From NCBI GenBank assembly GCA_902800925.1, contig CADCGD010000025.1, positions 1-37,080 on the forward strand: a stretch of DNA of 37,080 nucleotides, in the 5' to 3' direction. Positions 15,188-23,277 of this stretch are shown one piece after another. The number at the start of each line of letters is the position of its first letter. Position 1 is the first letter of the stretch. The stretch comes from an uncultured Bacteroidales bacterium (GTDB lineage Bacteria > Bacteroidota > Bacteroidia > Bacteroidales > Bacteroidaceae). The notes under the pieces were generated by a model. It saw only the letters and a list, made by a program, of their open reading frames with translations, made no database searches and was not told the origin of the DNA. Made by a program: the position numbers and the translations under genes.

Positions 15188-16978
15188 CTAGTTTCCTGTA
15201 AAGTTAGATGTTATATAAAGATATTTTCCACTGATAATTCGGTTTATACATTTTGCATCTGGTGAAAGAATATTAGCCGAACTTTGATAATATTTGTGAT
15301 TACTAATGCCCGCAAGAAAAAGCATAAGATGTGGCAAGTTTGATGTAATCCAAGGTTTTTCTTGCGATGATATAATTTGCTGAACAATCTCAGGATGCTT
15401 TTCTTTGTAGGAACTAGAACACCAAATCCAGAATGGTATTTCATATTGTTGACATATACTCTCTTGAGTTAATACCATACTTCGTCCATAATTGGTAGTG
15501 CCATAGTCAAAAATACGTTCACCATGATCGGCAAGATTGATAACAATAGCTTCTTTATTTTCCATACGAGATAGTATGCCTTCTATAACTTCATCGTTAT
15601 AACGCATGGCATTATCGTAGTCTGCCAATACTTGTTTGTCTTCATTAGTAAGATCACATCGTTGATAGTCATTAACAGAAAAGAATGCTTTTTGTTTAGG
15701 AAAACGTTCGTTGAATGCAGCATGAAGTCCACGAAAATGGAAAATAGTAAGTTGTGGAATGGAAGTTTTATATTGAGAAGTATGTGTTAAACTGTCATAA
15801 TCAGCTAATAAACCTATATCAAAATTGTGTGTTTCTTTATTACGATGGCTAAACTGGATATTGCTCATATGTGCTTCGTTAAAAAACAAATCTTCAACGA
15901 AGTCACTCAGTCGTCCCTCTAATGATAACACATACTGATTACTAAGAAATGAAACATCATAGCCAGCACGTCGAAACATAGTGGTAAAAAGTGGATAATC
16001 ATACCATTCGCCAGGACTATTTTGCGTTTTCAAAGAGAACATATCTTGAAAAGACAAACTAGTGAGGTTCCATGCTGAAACAACATCTTTGAATAAGTAT
16101 ATTTCATTTTTATCCAGTCGTTTTTTTTGAAAAGGAGTAGTAGCTTTGGAATATCCGTACAGTTGTGAATGATGGCGGTTATAACTCTCTCCTATAATGA
16201 GTACTATTAAAGGTGATGTGAAAGCGCAAGAATCGACTTGTGTTTGATCTGCTATGATAGGTAAGCGTACAATCTCATTATTGAAATGATGAATATCCTT
16301 TATAGCAGCATAAAAGCGATAGATTGGTAGGTACATATTTGCACGTGTATTGACATTGAAGAATATCTCTTTCTTCTCAATATCTTCAAGTGACAATTCA
16401 AATATATAGCTTGTAAACAGTCTTTCTTTATCTGGCAGACTAACGATGAAACAGAGACAAAGTATTATCGATAAAACTATATTTCCTTTTTTGTTCCAAA
16501 GCGGTAAAAGTAGCTTATCTATAGTTTCATTTTTCTTCATCAGTCCAAATATACTAACAATAACATGAATAGTGGCTATCAGTATAAGAAGACCAAATGG
16601 TGAAAACAGAACGGCTGAATCCCAATAAACTCTTATAGCTTCCTGACTTTCTTGTTTATTAGTCTGCAATAAGACTTGAAATAATGAGGCTGTTATTGGC
16701 ATATGTAGTACATGGTAACACCACATGTCAATGAGGCCTATGAAATACAAAATAAATGAGACAATAACTTTTATATATTTTCGTCCTATCTTAGGAAAGA
16801 TCATCAAAAATACGCATAAGACATATAGGTCTAAGAATAGTTCTATAAGACCTAATATCCTACTTCCGTTCCATGGTTCAAAAATGACACACGTAGTGCC
16901 GAATAAAAATAGAAAGAGGAAAAACGACAGATTATTGTGTATTGGTTGAGTTATCATTCCATTAAACAGGCGCGTCAT
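15188..16978 (-). CDS. EptA-like phosphoethanolamine transferase (sulfatase fold)
   Basis: A 596-residue membrane enzyme: about five transmembrane helices in the first 190 residues, then a periplasmic alkaline-phosphatase/sulfatase domain. LIIGESYNRHHSQLYGYS (near residue 260) is the family's metal-site motif, followed by A-TTPF; WNLTSLS (near 305) is a candidate for the nucleophilic threonine region, and NLADHGERIFDYG (near 484) is the second metal motif. Relatives move phosphoethanolamine from phosphatidylethanolamine to lipid A, core sugars or glycans. It is the last gene of the minus-strand surface-glycan run, 13 bp after gtrB. The sequence is visibly more AT-rich than mutS or leuS (hand count 23 G+C of 60 at 16201-16260), which may reflect transfer. 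Confidence 0.85.
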   Translation of the reverse strand: MTRLFNGMITQPIHNNLSFFLFLFLFGTTCVIFEPWNGSRILGLIELFLDLYVLCVFLMIFPKIGRKYIKVIVSFILYFIGLIDMWCYHVLHMPITASLFQVLLQTNKQESQEAIRVYWDSAVLFSPFGLLILIATIHVIVSIFGLMKKNETIDKLLLPLWNKKGNIVLSIILCLCFIVSLPDKERLFTSYIFELSLEDIEKKEIFFNVNTRANMYLPIYRFYAAIKDIHHFNNEIVRLPIIADQTQVDSCAFTSPLIVLIIGESYNRHHSQLYGYSKATTPFQKKRLDKNEIYLFKDVVSAWNLTSLSFQDMFSLKTQNSPGEWYDYPLFTTMFRRAGYDVSFLSNQYVLSLEGRLSDFVEDLFFNEAHMSNIQFSHRNKETHNFDIGLLADYDSLTHTSQYKTSIPQLTIFHFRGLHAAFNERFPKQKAFFSVNDYQRCDLTNEDKQVLADYDNAMRYNDEVIEGILSRMENKEAIVINLADHGERIFDYGTTNYGRSMVLTQESICQQYEIPFWIWCSSSYKEKHPEIVQQIISSQEKPWITSNLPHLMLFLAGISNHKYYQSSANILSPDAKCINRIISGKYLYITSNFTGN

Positions 16979-16991
16979 TATTTCTAACCCT

Positions 16992-17912
16992 TTATTTATA
17001 TTCTCGTATAAAATAACCAGGACGTTTCTTTGTCTCGTTGAAAATGTGGCTCAGATATTCACCTATAATACCCAAGGCGATGAGTTGAATACCGCCAAGG
17101 AAGAGAATAGTAACCATCAATGTAGGATAGCCTTGTACGGGGTCGCCGATGATAAGCGTTTTAAAGATAATATAAATGAGGTATAGAAATGCCAATAATG
17201 AGACAATGATACCAAAGATTGATGCAAATCGAAGAGGAGTAGTAGTAAACGATGTAATACCCGTCAAAGCAAGATTTAATAGCTTATAATAGCTCCATTT
17301 TGTTTTACCATATCTCCGTTCATTCTGCTGATAGAAAATACCTTTTTTCTGGAAACCTATCCAGCTGAACATACCTTTATTGTTTCTGTCAGTTTCACGC
17401 ATTTCCTTCAGTGCATCAATACATTTGCGGTCTAACAGACGAAAATCACCAGTATCTTTTTGTATAGGGATATTGGTAGATTTTTGGAGTATTTTGTAGT
17501 ACAGTTTTGAAGTTTTTTGTTTCAGCCATGATTCATTGGATGTTTGTCGTTGGGCATAAATATCGTCATAACCCTCTTCCCAATGTTTCAGCATTTCAGG
17601 TATTACACTGACGGGATGTTGCATGTCTGCATCCATAATAATGACAGCATCACTTTTTACATAGTCAAGACCTGCCATTATGGCAATCTCCTTGCCGTAG
17701 TTGCGTGACAGATCAATATAGTGGTATCTATTGTCTTGAGCATTTAGCTCTTTCATCCGTTGCAATGTTTGGTCCGTACTTCCGTCATTAACAAACAGAA
17801 ATTCCCAGTCATATTCTTGGTTATTATCAATGACAGTTTTCATACATTCCTTGATAGAAGGAAATGATTCAGCTTCATTATATGCTGGTAAGAGAATAGT
17901 GATAGTTTTCAT
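16992..17912 (-). CDS. GtrB/DPM1-like polyprenyl-phosphate glycosyltransferase
   Basis: A 306-residue family 2 glycosyltransferase. The GT-A domain starts TITILLPAYNEAESFPSI and includes FLFVNDGSTDQT and the metal motif MDADMQHP (near residue 95). Two C-terminal transmembrane helices (about 230-255 and 265-290) anchor it in the inner membrane. Members such as GtrB and ArnC load a sugar onto undecaprenyl phosphate. Its ATG overlaps the stop of gtrA in an ATGA, so the pair is translationally coupled. With gtrA and the GT-C-like gene upstream, it forms the usual three-part set for adding a sugar branch to a surface polymer. Confidence 0.93.
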   Translation of the reverse strand: MKTITILLPAYNEAESFPSIKECMKTVIDNNQEYDWEFLFVNDGSTDQTLQRMKELNAQDNRYHYIDLSRNYGKEIAIMAGLDYVKSDAVIIMDADMQHPVSVIPEMLKHWEEGYDDIYAQRQTSNESWLKQKTSKLYYKILQKSTNIPIQKDTGDFRLLDRKCIDALKEMRETDRNNKGMFSWIGFQKKGIFYQQNERRYGKTKWSYYKLLNLALTGITSFTTTPLRFASIFGIIVSLLAFLYLIYIIFKTLIIGDPVQGYPTLMVTILFLGGIQLIALGIIGEYLSHIFNETKKRPGYFIREYK

Positions 17913-18352
17913 AATGATGTTGATTTTTTAAATGCGAAGTATCGTTGGCCAATATAATTAAAAAGTACAAAAAGACACATACCCAATGCCATCGAAACAT
18001 TCTCCTGGATAGTGACGCTATAACCACTCAGTATCCAATGCATCACAGGCTTGGCAATGCCATAAGCCAACAGGTAACACGTCAGAATATTGATAGTAAA
18101 GCGGAACAATGGTTTCCATCCATGTTCTTTGTTCTGGAATGTGAAGTGCTTATTGAGAATGTAGCTACAAATACTGCCAAAGAAGTAGTTAGATGCTGAC
18201 GATATCCAGTAGCTGAGTCCCAGCACGTTGTAGAATACAAACATAATCGTGGTACCCACAATCGTGTTGATGACACCTACCATGACAAACTTCATGAAAG
18301 TCTTGTCAGTAAAAAGTCTTATCTTATCTTTTAATAACGTCAATATGCTCAT
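17909..18352 (-). CDS. GtrA family membrane protein (lipid-linked sugar flippase candidate)
   Basis: A 147-residue protein with four hydrophobic helices and the GtrA pattern: KFVMVGVINTIVGTTIMFVFY at the start (conserved F.xVG..NT), NYFFGSICSYILNKHFTF in the middle (conserved N-x-x-F-T-F), and GQRYFAFKK at the end. GtrA proteins are thought to move undecaprenyl-phosphate-linked sugar across the inner membrane. The ATG at 18352 was preferred to a TTG at 18358. It overlaps the 3' end of the GT-C-like gene by 29 bp and the start of gtrB by 4 bp, which indicates tight co-expression. Confidence 0.9.
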   Translation of the reverse strand: MSILTLLKDKIRLFTDKTFMKFVMVGVINTIVGTTIMFVFYNVLGLSYWISSASNYFFGSICSYILNKHFTFQNKEHGWKPLFRFTINILTCYLLAYGIAKPVMHWILSGYSVTIQENVSMALGMCLFVLFNYIGQRYFAFKKSTSL

Positions 18353-19775
18353 GATCAACTATCCAAATACACTTGTATTGTTGTTGGTTTAATGTTTCTA
18401 GTCCTAACTCTCTTGCTTTCCTGATGGCATCAGCAGAACGCTCTATCGTTGTGTCCTCAATGATTTCTGGCCATTGGTAGTTGGTTTCATACTGTGCAGC
18501 TATACCCCACCCGAAGGCTTCGTTGGGAATGACACAGAAAGAGGAAAGCTTGGGGTAATCGTCCTCAATAATGATGACATAGACGGACTTAACAGGTTTT
18601 CCTGTCTTTTGTATGGCTTCTTGCGCCATTTTTTTGCCCACAAGGCCCGATTTAATTGATTCATGGATTAGGTGTGCATCAATAGTCAATGAAGCGCCCA
18701 AAAAGAGAATAAATGCCGTTATGATGCTTTTCTTTGTTTGCTGACAGTTATCTATGCCATAAGCCATCATTATCATCAGCAGGGAGAGTCCTGCATAGGT
18801 GTGCATCATGCTGAATACAGTTAGCAGATGAGGTCCTACAGCTATCACCATAGAAATCAGGATGCACAGCATTTTCTTCCCTATCATGTTACGGATGTTC
18901 TTTACCCATATCAAGTAAAGGAATGGTAGTGTGAAGAGCAGACTCACAATAGCCCACAAAAGATTGCGACTTGGTGCATGCAAGAGGTAGATATAGTCAA
19001 CGGTAATGAATGTGGAGAACAGGAACTTCACTACATTAGCGACTACCTTCATGACTCCAGGCTCGTAATCTGGATGGATAGTAATATCCTTAGGCATAAT
19101 GGTGATAGCCAACGCATAAAGCACCATGATACCTATTCCAATGAGTAGGTCTTTCTTTAGCGTTTTCTGATCTATGAAATCAAATCCAAAAGCCAATATC
19201 GGACCTATCAATGCCCACATGAGTCCATTCTCCTTGAATAGTGTAGCCAGGAAAATAAGTATGATCCAGACAACGTATTTGCCCTGTTTCATCTTAATAT
19301 ACAGGAGAAAGGCTATCATATCGCAAGTTAGTGCAAATACTTGGTTCTGACTATCTACAGCTGTAACAGTAGCCATTGTTGCAGGCAATACAAAGAAGCA
19401 CAAGGTAGTGATATTCTTTGAAAACTGACTAAAGCCTAATACAGACAATAGTTTATAAATAGTAATGGTACATAACAAGTGGCCTGCTATGACTAAGAGG
19501 TGGTTGAATGCAGGAAATAATAGTTGTGGATTACGTCCAGCAATGTAGCCTATTATAGAGTCAAAAGGCCTCCAATGATAGCCATAAAATAAGAAACGTT
19601 CTTTGATAAAGAAGGGTCTGAAGTCCGGTGTTGTCAGTGATGTCCAGTCATCGTGTGTAGGAAGTATTTGTAAAACAGCATAAAGCAATACTGGCGTTAT
19701 GATACAGGCTATGATAACACCCCAATACTTTTGGAAAGTATTCGCTATGTTTAGTTTACAATGGCTATCTTGCAT
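18324..19775 (-). CDS. GT-C-like integral membrane protein (GtrC-type candidate)
   Basis: A 483-residue protein with about ten to twelve transmembrane helices followed by a soluble C-terminal part of about 100 residues (from KSGLVGKKMAQEAIQKTG). Near the start, PTHDDWTSLTTPDF places an acidic D-D pair in the first periplasmic loop, the position of the catalytic acid in GT-C glycosyltransferases, and GYHWRPFDSIIGYIAGRNP follows. No specific family name is recognised. Between porZ (overlap 25 bp) and gtrA (overlap 29 bp), it is best explained as the final transferase that uses the lipid-linked sugar. That role is inferred from context and topology. Confidence 0.7.
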   Translation of the reverse strand: MQDSHCKLNIANTFQKYWGVIIACIITPVLLYAVLQILPTHDDWTSLTTPDFRPFFIKERFLFYGYHWRPFDSIIGYIAGRNPQLLFPAFNHLLVIAGHLLCTITIYKLLSVLGFSQFSKNITTLCFFVLPATMATVTAVDSQNQVFALTCDMIAFLLYIKMKQGKYVVWIILIFLATLFKENGLMWALIGPILAFGFDFIDQKTLKKDLLIGIGIMVLYALAITIMPKDITIHPDYEPGVMKVVANVVKFLFSTFITVDYIYLLHAPSRNLLWAIVSLLFTLPFLYLIWVKNIRNMIGKKMLCILISMVIAVGPHLLTVFSMMHTYAGLSLLMIMMAYGIDNCQQTKKSIITAFILFLGASLTIDAHLIHESIKSGLVGKKMAQEAIQKTGKPVKSVYVIIIEDDYPKLSSFCVIPNEAFGWGIAAQYETNYQWPEIIEDTTIERSADAIRKARELGLETLNQQQYKCIWIVDHEHIDVIKR

Positions 19776-21682
19776 ACTGTTCCTTTTTCTCCGCTGCTTG
19801 TAGCTGTTGCTACCATATAGATGCCAGAGGCTACTCTCCTACCCTGTTTATCACATCCATCCCAAACGAAGGTACCACCATTTGAGCGTCCTTCAGCTAT
19901 TAGTGCACCATTGGCAGCAAGGATTTTGACATCAGCATCATACGAAAGACCCGTAATTGTGATAGGTCCAGTATAATCGGGTGTGACGGGATTAGGATAA
20001 GCCCACACATTATCCTTGGTCATCTCCTCGTTAGGTTCTGTAGCGTCGCTAATATACGAGCAGAGTCCTTTGTCAGTACCAAAGAATACCTCACCAGTAG
20101 TGGGATTTATCACGATAGATAGGATGTTGTCTGATAAAAGTTTACTATTTTCCGTCGTGAAGTGTTGTACCTGCGTCATATTGTCGGCACTAATCAGATA
20201 GACACCATTATTTTTTGTGCCAAACCACTTTCTTCTACCACCATCAATAGCTATTGATGTAATATCAGTATTGGCCAGAAGATAGTCTGCATAGTCAGTA
20301 CCGTCATTGCGTGGTACTTTCACTTGGGTGAATACAGGTTTGCTGTCATTATATTTTGATGTCTCCAGCAGCAACGGTCCTTCACTGGTACATATCCACA
20401 TACCAACATTATCTTCTTCTGCGACGCATCTCACACCATTTGTTACCTCAACCAGTGTACCGTCTTGGTTAGGGAAACTCTCACAAGCTAATACAGTATC
20501 GTCTGTGGTGTTGTATTGATAGTAGGCTGGCAGTGTCCAGTTGTCATTGGTAAACCATAATGTTCCTTGACTATCAAACATCATGCTACCCAATCCTGCA
20601 TTACTCTTATTTTTAAAGCCACCAGACGAATATTTCATATATTCGCTGTGGTTATACTTGGTAAACGTTCCGTCTTTCGACAGTTTGATGAGCGATGCAG
20701 TAGGAGCAGAACTATTTAAAAACCACAGATTACCTTCTTGATCAAAAATAGCACCTGAAATAATTTGATAATTAATACTCTTACCATCAAATATTTCTAT
20801 GGGACTATTATTGCAGTTGTAGTATTTTACAAACGCACCGTTTCTGAATTCAAAGAGACCATTACGTGAGCCAGCAAAAACATGTTCGTCAGTAGATGTA
20901 GGGTCAATAGCAATACATTTCACTTTGAAATTGTCAATACTTGCCACATCGCTAATGCCATCGGTAGAGAAAACCTTCCATTTGTTGTTTTCATAAACCT
21001 GGATATTACCTATATCAGAAAAAGTACCATTACAGGTATATATCTTTCCATTGACAAATTTCATAAAACCAATGTAGTTATACTTCGGACCCCCTGGCTG
21101 AAGGGTTTTCACTAGGTCGATGTATTTGTCGTAGTCGCTGTTGTCTTCATCAGGCAACAAGGTAGGATAGTCTGGATTGCTGGGCGTATATGTTTCAGCT
21201 ATCTCAGCACGCTGGACGTTAACCTTGATGATGCCAAAACCACAGATGAGGTAAGCGTAGATGCCATCAATGCGTACGCTGCTGACGCTCTTGTCACCTG
21301 TAATCGTCTTGGTATAAAGGTCGCTGATGTTGGTGATGTTACCATTGGTCTCTACTAGGTCGATGTTTGAGTTGCTATAGACCACCACAAGGCGCTTGGC
21401 CTGCTTGCACCAGCGGATATGCTTAATATCCACATCGCTCATGCCATTCACCTTGTCGTAAGTATAGATGCTCTGGTCGTTCTGGTTGTACTGATAGAGA
21501 GCGCCAGAAGCCATCACGAAGAGATCGTTGCCTGCTGCCTGTATCTGCTGGGGTTCAGCATACGACAGGTAGTTGCGCCAAGTACCAATTTGCGCCCTTA
21601 TAGGGCTAGTGAATAGTGAACAGTGAATAGTGAATAGTGCCACTAACACTACCTGTTTTATAAAATATTGTTTTTCTTTCAT
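19751..21682 (-). CDS. porZ: PorZ-like type IX secretion protein (beta-propellers plus C-terminal sorting domain)
   Basis: A 643-residue exported protein. After the signal peptide it begins AQIGTWRNYLSYAEPQQIQ, the PorZ-like first propeller, followed by two-component-regulator-type propeller repeats (for example EGNLWFLNSS, QGTLWFTNDN, RRKWFGTKNNGVY, TGEVFFGTDKGL). The last 80 residues are a type A sorting domain: VWAYPNPVTPDYTGPITI ... GTFVWDGCDKQGRRVASGIY. In Porphyromonas gingivalis PorZ belongs to the surface attachment complex with PorU and binds A-type LPS. The ATG at 21682 was chosen over a GTG at 21697. The signal peptide (LFTIHCSLFT) is encoded by a heptanucleotide repeat array. It overlaps the GT-C-like gene by 25 bp. 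Confidence 0.82.
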   Translation of the reverse strand: MKEKQYFIKQVVLVALFTIHCSLFTSPIRAQIGTWRNYLSYAEPQQIQAAGNDLFVMASGALYQYNQNDQSIYTYDKVNGMSDVDIKHIRWCKQAKRLVVVYSNSNIDLVETNGNITNISDLYTKTITGDKSVSSVRIDGIYAYLICGFGIIKVNVQRAEIAETYTPSNPDYPTLLPDEDNSDYDKYIDLVKTLQPGGPKYNYIGFMKFVNGKIYTCNGTFSDIGNIQVYENNKWKVFSTDGISDVASIDNFKVKCIAIDPTSTDEHVFAGSRNGLFEFRNGAFVKYYNCNNSPIEIFDGKSINYQIISGAIFDQEGNLWFLNSSAPTASLIKLSKDGTFTKYNHSEYMKYSSGGFKNKSNAGLGSMMFDSQGTLWFTNDNWTLPAYYQYNTTDDTVLACESFPNQDGTLVEVTNGVRCVAEEDNVGMWICTSEGPLLLETSKYNDSKPVFTQVKVPRNDGTDYADYLLANTDITSIAIDGGRRKWFGTKNNGVYLISADNMTQVQHFTTENSKLLSDNILSIVINPTTGEVFFGTDKGLCSYISDATEPNEEMTKDNVWAYPNPVTPDYTGPITITGLSYDADVKILAANGALIAEGRSNGGTFVWDGCDKQGRRVASGIYMVATATSSGEKGTVCKIAIVN

Positions 21683-21719
21683 ACTTTTATTCTTCACTAT
21701 TCTCTATTCGTTATTCACT
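21608..21719. repeat. Inverted pair of heptanucleotide arrays around the porZ 5' end
   Basis: Left array 21608-21639 is AGTGAAT, AGTGAAC, AGTGAAT, AGTGAAT, AGTG: exactly 32 bp, four units plus four bases. The right array is its degenerate inverse: CACT, ATTCTCT, ATTCGTT, ATTCACT at 21695-21719, or 32 bp from 21688 if a worn first unit is counted. The right end contains the rdgB stop codon and the left array lies in the porZ signal-peptide codons. Confidence 0.75.
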
Positions 21720-23238
21720 AGGGCAAAGCCTGTAAGTATTCTACCAACTTCTTGGTGGCTCGTGCACGATGGCTTATCTGGTTCTTCACGTCAACACCCA
21801 GCTCAGCAAAGGTTTGGTTGTACCCTTCTGGCTGGAAAATGGGGTCGTAGCCGAATCCCTCACCACCTCGTTTCTCAGTGATAATCTCACCATTCACGAT
21901 GCCTTCAAAAGTGGTTACCTTTCCGTCTATTATTAACGCGATAACGGTGCGGAATCGTGCCTTACGATTGTTATTATTTGCTAATTCGTGCAGCAGTTTC
22001 TTCATGTTGGCCTCAGAGTCGTGCCCTACCCCACCCGCATAACGGGCGCTAAAGACACCAGGGGCACCACCCAGCGCTTCACACTCCAGACCCGTGTCGT
22101 CAGCAAAGCAGTTGACGTGGTACTTGTCATAGACATATTGGGCCTTTATCAGCGCGTTGTCTTTCAGCGTCTGTCCCTTTTCAGGAATATCCTCATGACA
22201 ACCAATGTCGTTGAGCGACACCACTTCGAACTGGTTACCCAGAATCTTGCGTACCTCTGTCAGTTTGTTCTGGTTATTGGTGGCAAAAACTATCTTCATT
22301 TTCCTCTTCTTTTGTTCTTTGACCTTCACATGCATCTCGTCGAAGCCCTCACCATAGACACCAATGACGCTCGACTGCGAGACAAAAGCATTGGGGTCAA
22401 TCATCTTGATGAGACGGAACATGTTGATGCTCTCATTTTTCTTAGCCAGAATACAGAGCACCTTCATCTGCTTGCCTGTGTACCATCCGTGGCCATCGAG
22501 AATGGTCACACCATGATTCATCTGCGTACCAATGGCGTTGGATATCTCCTGCCACTTCTGCGAGAAAATCATGAACTGTACAGACTGTCTGCGGGCGTTC
22601 ATGACATAGTCTAACGTATAGTTTTCCATCGCCATCACGCAGAAGCCGAACATCACCTTGTGGGCTCGTTCCATGTAGTCGCCAAATTGTGGGAAGAACA
22701 TACACGAGCCAATGATGCAGAAGTCGGCAGCAATGAGTACGTTGCCCAACGACACATTTGGATGGAACTTATTGACTGATGCAGCAATGACATCCGTACC
22801 ACCTGTCGAACCATTGTTCAAGAATACGGTAGCCAGCGCGATGCCTGTCAGCACACAGCCAATAATCATCGACATGAAGTCCTGTCCCTCGCCCATCAAC
22901 TTGAAGGGTAGTCCGTTCTCCTGTTTAGGAAGGATATCCTGTGCAAACCTCAGCATGAAATAGAGCGTGAAGATGGCAAAAATGGTTTTCATCAGGAACC
23001 TCCATCCCAGTATCTTCAGCGCCACTATCAGCAATATGCCATTGATGAGGATATAGGTGTTCTCCAGGTGGAATCCGGTGGCGTAGTAGATGATAGCCGA
23101 AAGACCGGTCACACCACCTGCCACTATCTGGTAAGGCATCAGGAAAACAGTGAAAGCAATGGTATAGATGAAGAGGCCAAGGGCTATAAACATATAGTCC
23201 CTGGCTTCACTCAATATCATTTTGTGCTGAATGGTCAT
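21718..23238 (-). CDS. YitT membrane protein fused to RdgB (non-canonical purine NTP pyrophosphatase)
   Basis: One open frame of 506 residues. Residues 1 to about 310 are a YitT/DUF161 protein with five to six membrane helices ([34 protein letters not shown]) and a C-terminal DUF2179 domain ([22 protein letters not shown]). From Met-314 (codon at 22299) it becomes a complete RdgB/HAM1 enzyme: [48 protein letters not shown] and SHRARA. RdgB removes dITP and XTP from nucleotide pools in the cytoplasm. The join is [12 protein letters not shown] with no stop. An AGAGG sequence before codon 314 means a separate RdgB could also be started internally. It lies 39 bp after leuS and 35 bp before porZ. 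Confidence 0.9.
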   Translation of the reverse strand: MTIQHKMILSEARDYMFIALGLFIYTIAFTVFLMPYQIVAGGVTGLSAIIYYATGFHLENTYILINGILLIVALKILGWRFLMKTIFAIFTLYFMLRFAQDILPKQENGLPFKLMGEGQDFMSMIIGCVLTGIALATVFLNNGSTGGTDVIAASVNKFHPNVSLGNVLIAADFCIIGSCMFFPQFGDYMERAHKVMFGFCVMAMENYTLDYVMNARRQSVQFMIFSQKWQEISNAIGTQMNHGVTILDGHGWYTGKQMKVLCILAKKNESINMFRLIKMIDPNAFVSQSSVIGVYGEGFDEMHVKVKEQKKRKMKIVFATNNQNKLTEVRKILGNQFEVVSLNDIGCHEDIPEKGQTLKDNALIKAQYVYDKYHVNCFADDTGLECEALGGAPGVFSARYAGGVGHDSEANMKKLLHELANNNNRKARFRTVIALIIDGKVTTFEGIVNGEIITEKRGGEGFGYDPIFQPEGYNQTFAELGVDVKNQISHRARATKKLVEYLQALP

Positions 23239-23245
23239 GGATTTA

Positions 23246-23276
23246 TTTTACAATTTTACAATTGACAATTTGACCA
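23246..23276. repeat. Solo octanucleotide-type array between leuS and yitT-rdgB
   Basis: TTTTACAA, TTTTACAA, TTGACAA, TTTGACCA run in tandem for 31 bp and fill almost the whole 39-bp intergenic gap. It has the length and unit size of one arm of the paired arrays at 26353-26488, but no inverted partner was found nearby. Confidence 0.5.
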
Positions 23277-23277
23277 T

